Origin: BMS3ABIN04 sp965554225
Lineage (GTDB): Bacteria > Bacteroidota > Ignavibacteria > Ignavibacteriales > Melioribacteraceae
DNA: 16,525 nt
Assembly (NCBI GenBank): GCA_965554225.1
Contig: CBEVZC010000066.1
Location: 1 to 16,525, forward strand
Reading direction: 5' to 3'
The notes beneath the pieces are model-generated. The model was given only the letters and a program-made list of their open reading frames with translations, was not told the origin of the DNA and did no database searches. Below are positions 6,501 through 12,806 of the stretch, in pieces; positions within the stretch are counted from its first letter, which is position 1; each line of letters starts with the position of its first letter. Made by a program: the position numbers and the translations under genes.

Positions 6501-6800
6501 ATGAAAGATTTCGATTACCATCAGTTAAACGATATTATTCATTCAAGAATCAGACTCGCTATTATGTCGGTTTTGATTGCTGTTGATGAAGCGGAGTTTA
6601 ATTTTTTAAAAGAAAAGGTTAAAACAACCGATGGTAACCTAAGCGTTCATTTAAGAAGGCTGGAAGATGCCGGTTATATTAATGTAAAAAAAGAGTTTGT
6701 CGGAAGAAAACCGGTTTCTTCTTACAGTCTAACAACAAAGGGTAGAAAAGCTTTTGAGGCTTATGTTGAGAGTTTGGAAAAATTAATTAAAAAGAAATGA
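6501..6800 (+). CDS. Winged-helix transcriptional regulator (HTH_34-type)
   Basis: This 99-aa, single-domain DNA-binding protein resembles the HTH_34 family (PF13601) within the MarR/ArsR-like winged-helix group. The N-terminal helix carries the typical START of these proteins (LNDIIHSRIRLAIMSVL, residues 9-25). The recognition region is TTDGNLSVHLRRLEDAGYI (about 42-60). The wing KKEFVGRKPVSSYSLTTKG spans 63-81, and a C-terminal helix closes the domain and probably forms the dimer. There are no cysteine clusters or extra ligand-binding domains, so the signal it senses is unknown. A GGAG at 6484-6487 lies 13 nt upstream, slightly far. The likely targets are the 24-bp elements upstream of its own unit and of the TPR-DUF2141/TonB unit, which would make it an autorepressor and a regulator of the outer-membrane receptor. 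Confidence 0.88.
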   Translation: MKDFDYHQLNDIIHSRIRLAIMSVLIAVDEAEFNFLKEKVKTTDGNLSVHLRRLEDAGYINVKKEFVGRKPVSSYSLTTKGRKAFEAYVESLEKLIKKK

Positions 6801-6816
6801 TATTTTTTATTGATTA

Positions 6817-6840
6817 GCTTTATAAAACAAAGTTCTTTAT
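6817..6840 (+). promoter_or_regulatory. Copy 2 of the 24-bp operator-like element
   Basis: It matches 5872-5895 at 23 of 24 positions and ends 20 bp before the ATG at 6861. Downstream of the shared part, the sequence repeats CTTTATAAA directly (6818-6826 and 6835-6843), so half-site spacing may differ from copy 1. A clear -35 element is not visible upstream; TATAAA inside the element could serve as a -10. Confidence 0.55.
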
Positions 6841-6860
6841 AAACAAAAAGGAGAATTGTA

Positions 6861-8027
6861 ATGAAATCAAAAACAGCTTTTATAATCCCGGTATTTATGA
6901 TGATGCTAACAGTTTTATACGGAAACACCAAGTATTCAGGCGTAACATCATTAATTAAAAAAGCTAAAGAAACTTCTAAAGAGGCTTTTGTTAAACACGA
7001 TGCAAATTTGTACAAACAATCAATAGGATTGTGTGAAAGAGCGCTATCGGCAGAGCCGCAAAATGCGTTGGCTAAATACTATTTAGCATATAATCAATAC
7101 CGCTTACTAATTATGCCGGCAAAAAACACAGATGAAAATTTATTTGATATATATTTTGATAAAGCCGTTCAAAATGCAAAAAGGATTAACAATCAAAAGG
7201 GTTTTGAATCGGAGGCTAACACACTGCTTGCCGCAATCTATATGATGAAATTAGGTAAAAATAAATCTGAAGCTCCGGCTTTGGCGCAAAAAGTTTACGC
7301 GCTTCTAGGTAAGGCTCAAGCATACGATTCACTAAATCCGCGTATATACTTAGTTAAAGGAATAATGCTTTTTCATACGCCTAAAATGTTTGGCGGAAGC
7401 GCACAAAAAGCACTGGACAACTTTAACAAAGCAATTCCGCTGTTCAAGAAAAAAACCGGCAATTCAATTGAATGGGGATTTTTGGAAACCCTAGCGTGGA
7501 AAGGTCAGGCACTAACCAAATTGAACAAACCGGAAAAAGCCGAAGAAGTTTATAACAAAGCGTTAAAAACGGAACCCGGATTTTCTTGGGTAAAATATGT
7601 GCTTCTTCCGGCTTTAATAAAACAGAAGACAAAACCGATCTCAGAAAACCCGGGGAACAACGAACAGGTTTCTTCAATTAAGATAATTATTAAAAATCTA
7701 AGCGATAATAAAGGCAATGTTAGGATTGGTTTAAGCAATTCGGAAGAAAAGTTCGAGTCGAATAATTTTTATAAAAAAGCAGTAGTAAACATCAAAAATA
7801 ATACGGCAAAATGTACTTTCGAAAATATTCCTTTTGGAACATACGCAATAAAATTTTACCACGATGAAAATCTGAACAAGGAATTGGATAAAAATTTTTT
7901 CGGAATTCCTACGGAAGATTACGGATATTCAAATAATGCAACAGGAAATTTTGGTCCAGCAAGTTTTGGTGATGCAAAATTTGTAGTTGATAAAAAAGAA
8001 ATTAAAATTAAAATGGATGCACAATAA
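6861..8027 (+). CDS. Exported TPR protein with C-terminal DUF2141 domain
   Basis: The 388-aa protein has a hydrophobic N-terminal segment (about residues 5-20, after KSK) that reads as a signal peptide, so it is probably periplasmic or surface-exposed. Residues 25-255 are helical with TPR-like repeats, best seen at about 48-81 (CERALSAEPQNALAKYYLAY) and 181-240 (KAEEVYNKALKTEPGFSWV). Residues 273-386 match DUF2141 (PF09912), including GTYAIKFYHDENLN (326-339), FFGIPTEDYGYS (346-357) and FGPASFGDAKF (364-374). DUF2141 proteins are usually stand-alone and about 130-150 aa long, so joining one to a TPR array is unusual in my experience. GGAG lies 7 nt before the ATG. The TonB-dependent receptor starts 10 bp after its stop, so the pair form an operon. 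The function of DUF2141 is not established; a role in binding or assembly next to the receptor is an inference. Confidence 0.85.
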   Translation: MKSKTAFIIPVFMMMLTVLYGNTKYSGVTSLIKKAKETSKEAFVKHDANLYKQSIGLCERALSAEPQNALAKYYLAYNQYRLLIMPAKNTDENLFDIYFDKAVQNAKRINNQKGFESEANTLLAAIYMMKLGKNKSEAPALAQKVYALLGKAQAYDSLNPRIYLVKGIMLFHTPKMFGGSAQKALDNFNKAIPLFKKKTGNSIEWGFLETLAWKGQALTKLNKPEKAEEVYNKALKTEPGFSWVKYVLLPALIKQKTKPISENPGNNEQVSSIKIIIKNLSDNKGNVRIGLSNSEEKFESNNFYKKAVVNIKNNTAKCTFENIPFGTYAIKFYHDENLNKELDKNFFGIPTEDYGYSNNATGNFGPASFGDAKFVVDKKEIKIKMDAQ

Positions 8028-8037
8028 AGGAATAACA

Positions 8038-10257
8038 ATGATAAACCGCATGAAAAATCTGTTAGTAATACTATTTGTTCTGTTTGGATTGAAGTCCGTT
8101 TATTCTCAAAATCTTAGCACCGTAAGCGGAAAAGTAATTGACGAAAACCAAAAGCCGCTTCCGTATGTAAATGTTTATATATTAAAAACAACAGACGGAG
8201 CAATGACGGACAAAGAAGGGAATTTTAAGTTTAAAACGAATATAAGTGAAAAATCTATTCTGGTTGCAAGCATGGTCGGATATAAAAAGTCGGAAACCGA
8301 ATTGGATTTCTCGAAAAGCAAAAATTTTGCAAAATTAAAAATTACTCTGCTGCCTGAAATCGTAAGGCTGGACGAAGCGATAGTAATGGGCAGTTCATTC
8401 GGTTCTGAAAAAGGTAAAGGAGTTGTTATAAAAGCAATGGATGTAATGACAACTCCCGGCGGTGCTGCGGATATTTTTCAATCGCTTAAAACAATGCCCG
8501 GACTGACGCAAGTATCGGAAAGTGCGCAATTATATGTCCGCGGCGGTGACCCTACGGAAACAGTAACTTTAATCGATCAAGCATCGGTTTATCATCCGTA
8601 TACATTGGAATCTTCTTACGGCGGTCTGTTCTCAAACTTAAACACAGTGGCTGTTAAAAGTATGTATTTTTCAAGCGGTGGATTTTCGGCAAAATACGGA
8701 AATGTACTCTCCGGAGTTTTGGATATTGAAACGAAAAACTTACCAATCACCAAAACATTTAATTTAGGAATTTCAATGGCATCGGCTTCGTTAAGCGGAG
8801 CAGTTCCGGTTGTTGAAGATAAACTGGGATTTCGTTTTTATGCGCAGCAGAGTTTTATTAAACCAATTATGTGGCTGAACGGAGTATTAGACGCTTTCAC
8901 AACTACACCAACTTCGAAAAACTTAAATGCTTCGTTGGTTTATAAGTATTCTAAAACAGGTAGAATAAAATTGTTCGGTTTGTTTGCCGACGATAAACAA
9001 GGTGTGAATGTTGAAAGAGCAGAGTACAACGGAACCTTTAATGGGAACAGCAGTAACAATTTTGTAAATCTGCAATTAACGGATATTGCTTTTTCCGATA
9101 TTGTTCTAAAAAACAGCATTTCTTTTAATACATATAAAAACATTTGGAAATTGGGGGTGTTGGATTTAACACAGAAAGACGATGTATTTCAAATTAGATC
9201 GGATGCTGAGAAAATAGTTTCTTCAAAGTTAAAAATTTTAGCTGGTGCGGAGTTTGAAAAAAGAACGCGATATTATATCGGAACTATTCCAAAAGATGAT
9301 TTTGATATTCGCACAGATGCCAAGGGGGAAGTTTTGAACGATAAACTGACGGGCAGCAGATTTGGTGTTTACACGGAAATTAGAAGAACAGACCTTTTTA
9401 ACATAAAGCACTTATTTGGGATTGGCGGAGTAAGATCGGATTACATTCCTCAGTTAAAAATAATTTCAGTCGATCCGAGGTTTGGAATTGGTTATAAATT
9501 AAACGAAAAGTCAACAATAAAATTCGGATGGGGAATATTTCATCAAATTCCCGATGCACGATTGTTTAGCAAATCGGATGGAAATCCTAATCTTAAATCT
9601 ATGCAGGCAACCCACTATGTTGTTTCTTATGATTATAAAATTGACGACAATAATTCGTTTAGGGTGGAAGGTTACTATAAAGATTACAATAGTCTGCCGC
9701 TTGAAAACAAGCTGGTAAATTATAATAATGATGGAAAAGGATTTGCAGAAGGAATCGATATGATTCTGAAAGGAAAGTTCCCTTTCGGATTAAACGGCTG
9801 GATTTCTTATGGATTTATTAACACCAAAAGAAAATGGCTGGCGGACGAAGCGCTAACAAGCAGCGATTTTGATATTACTAATAATTTATCTTTGGTTGCA
9901 AAATATAATTTATCGGCAATGTGGCAAATAGGGATAAATTTCAAATATGCAACTGGTAGACCGTTTACTCCCGTTGTTTCGTCTGTTTATCAGGAAAAAC
10001 GAAAAATTTTTGAACCGATTTACGGAATCAATAATTCGGAACGATATCCCGATTATAGAAGATTGGATTTTAGAATTACTCACATGAATCAGTTGTTCAG
10101 AAAATATTTTGCAGTGTTTTACATCGAAGCATTAAACATTCTGAATTTTAATAATTTGTTTGGCTATTCATATAATGAAAATTACACTCAGAGAAAAATA
10201 ATTAAGAGTTACTTTGGAAGAAGAACAATAGTGATTGGAACCAGTATAGATTTTTAA
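8038..10257 (+). CDS. TonB-dependent receptor with carboxypeptidase-regulatory-like domain
   Basis: This is an outer-membrane active transporter powered by TonB-ExbBD; the ligand is unknown. The 739-aa precursor has a signal peptide cleaved after about residue 24 (VYSQ). A carboxypeptidase-regulatory-like beta-sandwich spans about 27-108 (SGKVIDENQKPLPYVNVYI, then TDKEGNFKF). A TonB-box-like LDEAIVMG stands at 111-118. The plug spans about 128-235 (SLKTMPGLTQV, YVRGGDPTETVTLID, SAKYGNVLSGVLDIE), and the beta-barrel runs to a terminal phenylalanine (GTSIDF), the usual outer-membrane assembly signal. At 739 aa it is shorter than most SusC proteins, and no SusD follows, so it is not a classical glycan-uptake pair. 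I chose ATG 8038 over upstream in-frame codons because AAAGGA is well placed and the signal peptide starts there; ATG 8050 is possible. The TPR-DUF2141 gene precedes it by 10 bp. Confidence 0.93.
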   Translation: MINRMKNLLVILFVLFGLKSVYSQNLSTVSGKVIDENQKPLPYVNVYILKTTDGAMTDKEGNFKFKTNISEKSILVASMVGYKKSETELDFSKSKNFAKLKITLLPEIVRLDEAIVMGSSFGSEKGKGVVIKAMDVMTTPGGAADIFQSLKTMPGLTQVSESAQLYVRGGDPTETVTLIDQASVYHPYTLESSYGGLFSNLNTVAVKSMYFSSGGFSAKYGNVLSGVLDIETKNLPITKTFNLGISMASASLSGAVPVVEDKLGFRFYAQQSFIKPIMWLNGVLDAFTTTPTSKNLNASLVYKYSKTGRIKLFGLFADDKQGVNVERAEYNGTFNGNSSNNFVNLQLTDIAFSDIVLKNSISFNTYKNIWKLGVLDLTQKDDVFQIRSDAEKIVSSKLKILAGAEFEKRTRYYIGTIPKDDFDIRTDAKGEVLNDKLTGSRFGVYTEIRRTDLFNIKHLFGIGGVRSDYIPQLKIISVDPRFGIGYKLNEKSTIKFGWGIFHQIPDARLFSKSDGNPNLKSMQATHYVVSYDYKIDDNNSFRVEGYYKDYNSLPLENKLVNYNNDGKGFAEGIDMILKGKFPFGLNGWISYGFINTKRKWLADEALTSSDFDITNNLSLVAKYNLSAMWQIGINFKYATGRPFTPVVSSVYQEKRKIFEPIYGINNSERYPDYRRLDFRITHMNQLFRKYFAVFYIEALNILNFNNLFGYSYNENYTQRKIIKSYFGRRTIVIGTSIDF

Positions 10258-10329
10258 CTTAATAACGAAAGATTTTTTTGCTCTGTTAGTCAACAGAATT
10301 ACTCAATTAAAACCTGAGCTTAGTTGTTC

Positions 10330-10368
10330 TTATTGTTTAATAAACGCGGCGAGGTATTACAACAATAA
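10330..10368. repeat. 8-bp inverted repeat with 23-nt loop
   Basis: TTATTGTT (10330-10337) and AACAATAA (10361-10368) are perfectly complementary. They flank a comparatively GC-rich loop and are followed by TATTTTATTTGTTTTT. This could be a weak terminator of the receptor operon, but the stem has only two G-C pairs and the loop is long. Confidence 0.25.
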
Positions 10369-10453
10369 TATTTTATTTGTTTTTATAAGCGTCTCCTCTC
10401 AAAACCACTCTCTAAAATTTTACAATCGTTAGTAAAAAAAATTTAGTTTATTT

Positions 10454-10479
10454 GTAACAATTTTCTTGTTTACTTCGTC
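10454..10479 (+). promoter_or_regulatory. Candidate ECF-type autoregulatory promoter
   Basis: GTAAC (10454-10458) and CGTC (10476-10479) are separated by 17 nt. AAC in the -35 and CGTC in the -10 are the hallmarks of promoters read by ECF sigma factors. It lies 15 bp before the sigma factor ATG, as expected for an autoregulated ECF gene. The match is short, so it is a plausible rather than certain call. Confidence 0.5.
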
Positions 10480-10494
10480 TTTAACTTTAGAAGC

Positions 10495-11031
10495 ATGATA
10501 TTAAAAAACACAAAATACAATTTTCTCATTCAGCAGAACAAAGATAAAATTTACAGTTATGCTCTTTACATGTTAAAAAACAAGCTTGATGCAGAAGATG
10601 TTACTCAAGAAGTATTGATAAAAATTTGGAAAAACATAGGCGGTTTTAAAATATCATCGGGTAAAGCATGGATTATGAAAACAACACACAATTTATGTAT
10701 AGATTTCTTAAGGAAACGCAGCATAATGAATAACAAAGAAATGTCATTCGATTCCATGAATGATGATAATAGTTTTACAAATCAAAGCGTTGGAAGTATA
10801 GTTTATAATTTCCCGGACGTTTTAGCCGCAGAATCGATAAAAAAAGCAATACGAAAATTGCCGGAAAAATTAAGGAGCGTATTTGTTCTGTATGAAATTG
10901 AAGGACTAAAGTATAGGGAAATTAGTCTGGCTCTTGATGTTCCCATAAACAGTGTAAAAGTTTATTTATTAAGAGCGAGAAAGGAATTACAAAAGCAATT
11001 AAGAGTATTAAGTGTAGGGCAGGTGGCTTAA
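10495..11031 (+). CDS. ECF-family RNA polymerase sigma factor
   Basis: This small sigma factor directs RNA polymerase to a stress or envelope regulon. The 178-aa protein has only regions 2 and 4, as in ECF sigmas. Region 2 spans about 14-75, with the -10 recognition and core-binding signature LDAEDVTQEVLIKIWKNI (31-48) and KAWIMKTTHNLCIDFLRKR (57-75). Region 4 spans about 117-168, with KLPEKLRSVFVLYEIEGLKYR and the helix-turn-helix ending VPINSVKVYLLRARKEL. The gene begins at ATG 10495 without an obvious ribosome binding site. Its TAA abuts the ATG of the anti-sigma-like gene with no gap, so translation is probably coupled, balancing sigma and its inhibitor. A promoter-like GTAAC-N17-CGTC lies just upstream. 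The downstream DUF4252 genes complete a cassette common in FCB bacteria. Confidence 0.95.
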   Translation: MILKNTKYNFLIQQNKDKIYSYALYMLKNKLDAEDVTQEVLIKIWKNIGGFKISSGKAWIMKTTHNLCIDFLRKRSIMNNKEMSFDSMNDDNSFTNQSVGSIVYNFPDVLAAESIKKAIRKLPEKLRSVFVLYEIEGLKYREISLALDVPINSVKVYLLRARKELQKQLRVLSVGQVA

Positions 11032-11586
11032 ATGAATCAAAAATTGGAAAATGAAATAATTGCAGTTGCATACGGCGAAGCAAATCTTTTTCTGAAAAGA
11101 AGAATAAAGAGCTTGGCAAAAAGGGACGAAGAAGTTCGTCGTTTATTAAGAGAATATTCTAAAACCGCCAATAAAGTCAGGGATATTAAAACAGAATTTC
11201 CTGAAGAAATAATTAAAGAAGCAAAGAGTAAAATTAAAGTTCGGCATGGAAAAGAAAACGGATTTTTGCTCGATTTTTACTCTTTAGTTTTTGCCAAACC
11301 GCTTGTTTCTTTTTCTGCAGTGGTTTTACTGGTTGGTGCTATAATTGTTTCTTCGGTTATTTATAAAAAAGAAACGTTAAGAACAGTTTATTCCCGGCAG
11401 CAGATTTCACTTGCCGATAGACAAGTAAAACAAACTTTAGCGCTTGTGGGAAAATTTTTTGACAACACAACTCAAACCTTAGAAAAACAAGTATTTGTCC
11501 GCCAAATAGGCGAACCGATTCAGAAAAGTTTTAACACGGTAAATAAATTACTTTCAGGAGAAAATAAAAATGAAAAACATAATTAA
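11032..11586 (+). CDS. Putative single-pass transmembrane anti-sigma factor
   Basis: I infer this role from position and architecture. The 184-aa protein has a charged, helical N-terminal half (residues 1-85) with an AVAYGEANLFLKRRIKSLA segment. That segment resembles the opening helix of anti-sigma domains (usually AYxDGEL followed by xExxxVExxL). One transmembrane segment follows (about 91-110, LVSFSAVVLLVGAIIVSSVI), then a 75-residue presumably periplasmic tail rich in glutamine and threonine. It contains no cysteine, so it cannot be a zinc-binding (HxxxCxxC) anti-sigma factor. It starts exactly after the sigma stop and overlaps the next gene by 17 bases, the typical arrangement for a cotranscribed sigma regulator. 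The periplasmic tail would be the sensor. Sequence support for the fold is weak and context support is strong. Confidence 0.72.
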   Translation: MNQKLENEIIAVAYGEANLFLKRRIKSLAKRDEEVRRLLREYSKTANKVRDIKTEFPEEIIKEAKSKIKVRHGKENGFLLDFYSLVFAKPLVSFSAVVLLVGAIIVSSVIYKKETLRTVYSRQQISLADRQVKQTLALVGKFFDNTTQTLEKQVFVRQIGEPIQKSFNTVNKLLSGENKNEKHN

Positions 11587-12133
11587 AATAGTTCTTCCGT
11601 TGATGCTACTGCTAACAGCATCGTTGTTTGCACAAGAGGAAAATTATTCAAAGTATCCGGGATATGTAAACTTTGGAAACTTATCCGTTTTTGAAAAAGG
11701 CGAAGAGGCAACCGAGGTTTTGATCGATTCCAACTTGCTGAGAATGGTAGCAAGCTTTACTCAAGGTAAAGACGATGATTCGAACGAACTCTCCGGTTTA
11801 ATCGGCGGTTTGAAGCTTATAAGAGTAAACTCTTTTGAGGTTTCACCGAGCAGTAAATCGGAATTAATATCCAAGGTTAAAAAGATAGAAAAAGACCTAA
11901 GAAAGAAGAATTGGCAAAGAATGATTATGACCAAATCCAAAGGTGAAATAACCAATATTTTTGTTAAAACAGGAAAAAAATCTAATAAATTTGTAGGTCT
12001 TGCAATTATGTCAATTGACGAAGGCGGAGAAGCATCTTTTGTAAATATAGTTGGAAACATTGATATGAGAACTATCGGTAAGCTATCCAAAAAGTTTGAT
12101 ATTCCGGGGCTCGATAGCTTAAAGAACAAGTAA
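11570..12133 (+). CDS. Secreted DUF4252 protein
   Basis: This 187-aa protein has a signal peptide (KIVLPLMLLLTASLFAQ, cleavage after about residue 22). The rest matches DUF4252 as I know it: an acidic N-terminal part, a LIGGLKLIRVNSFEV strand near 77-91, then NWQRMIM (114-120), EITNIF (126-131) and VGN (161-163). DUF4252 proteins are small exported proteins of FCB bacteria found beside ECF sigma factors; the biochemical role is unknown. The start overlaps the anti-sigma-like gene by 17 bases, and GGAG lies 11 nt before the ATG. W115 and E126 fall at exactly the same positions in the next gene, pointing to tandem duplication. It may act as an envelope sensor or output of the sigma system, by inference. 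Confidence 0.82.
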   Translation: MKNIIKIVLPLMLLLTASLFAQEENYSKYPGYVNFGNLSVFEKGEEATEVLIDSNLLRMVASFTQGKDDDSNELSGLIGGLKLIRVNSFEVSPSSKSELISKVKKIEKDLRKKNWQRMIMTKSKGEITNIFVKTGKKSNKFVGLAIMSIDEGGEASFVNIVGNIDMRTIGKLSKKFDIPGLDSLKNK

Positions 12134-12159
12134 CTAATTTTAGAAAAAGAGATAATGAA

Positions 12160-12708
12160 ATGAAACTAAAACAAACGGGTATTGTCGCATTGTTAATATT
12201 GCTGGTCTTTTCATTAAGCGGATGTATTGGAACAAACAATAACTTCAAACAAATAAGAAATCAGCTGCTTGCCGGTTCAAAGGATAAATTTGAGCGTGAG
12301 ATAGAATTTTCAGTTGGTAAATTCGGACTAAAATTTGCCGGGAGTTTTGTTAAGTTTGCGGACACTGATGTAAATGTGGAAGAAATGTTAGACCAAATTT
12401 CGTTCATTCAGGTTGGTGTTTATAATAGAACAAAAAGCAAATCTTTTCAACCGTCTAATATCGGATTAAAGCAGTTAGGCCGCAAATTAAATGAAAACGG
12501 CTGGCGGTATATTGTAAAAAATATAAGCAATGATGAAATTACAACCGTTTTCTTAAACAAAAACAACGAAGGACAACTAAGCCGTATTCTGGTAGTAAAT
12601 TATTCAGATGATGAGTTGGTTCTTGCAGAAGTGTTAGGCAATTTGGAAAAACTAATTCAGCAGGCGATAAAGGATGACGGAATAAGGTTTGAAATCACGG
12701 ATAACTAA
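12160..12708 (+). CDS. DUF4252-like lipoprotein
   Basis: This is a 182-aa lipoprotein: signal peptide with lipobox L19-S20-G21-C22, where C22 would be lipidated, so it is anchored in a membrane. It has the same later layout as the preceding DUF4252 protein: a QISFIQVGVY strand (79-88), then GWRYIVK (114-120), EITTVF (126-131) and LGN (159-161). W115 and the glutamate at 126 are colinear between the two, although overall identity is low. It is therefore likely an old paralogue with a different anchoring mode. The 26-bp spacing from the previous stop, with AAAGAG upstream, indicates the same operon. Function is unknown; pairing of a soluble and a membrane-anchored copy suggests they act together in envelope signalling. 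Confidence 0.78.
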   Translation: MKLKQTGIVALLILLVFSLSGCIGTNNNFKQIRNQLLAGSKDKFEREIEFSVGKFGLKFAGSFVKFADTDVNVEEMLDQISFIQVGVYNRTKSKSFQPSNIGLKQLGRKLNENGWRYIVKNISNDEITTVFLNKNNEGQLSRILVVNYSDDELVLAEVLGNLEKLIQQAIKDDGIRFEITDN

Positions 12709-12806
12709 GCAACTTTTCTTTTTTTAATGAGTCTAATATTTCAAATAATTATAAACACACGGAACTCTAAATTACGGATACGGAACAATTCATAAAATTT
12801 TATATA

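Noticed and set aside
6194..6586. 130-codon plus-strand frame overlapping the membrane protein and HTH genes
   Set aside because: It is cysteine- and arginine-rich in a way typical of an out-of-frame reading, and two well-supported genes occupy the same DNA.
11761..12129. 122-codon minus-strand frame opposite the first DUF4252 gene
   Set aside because: The plus strand has a signal peptide, a family match and operon context. The minus frame shows no recognisable domain.
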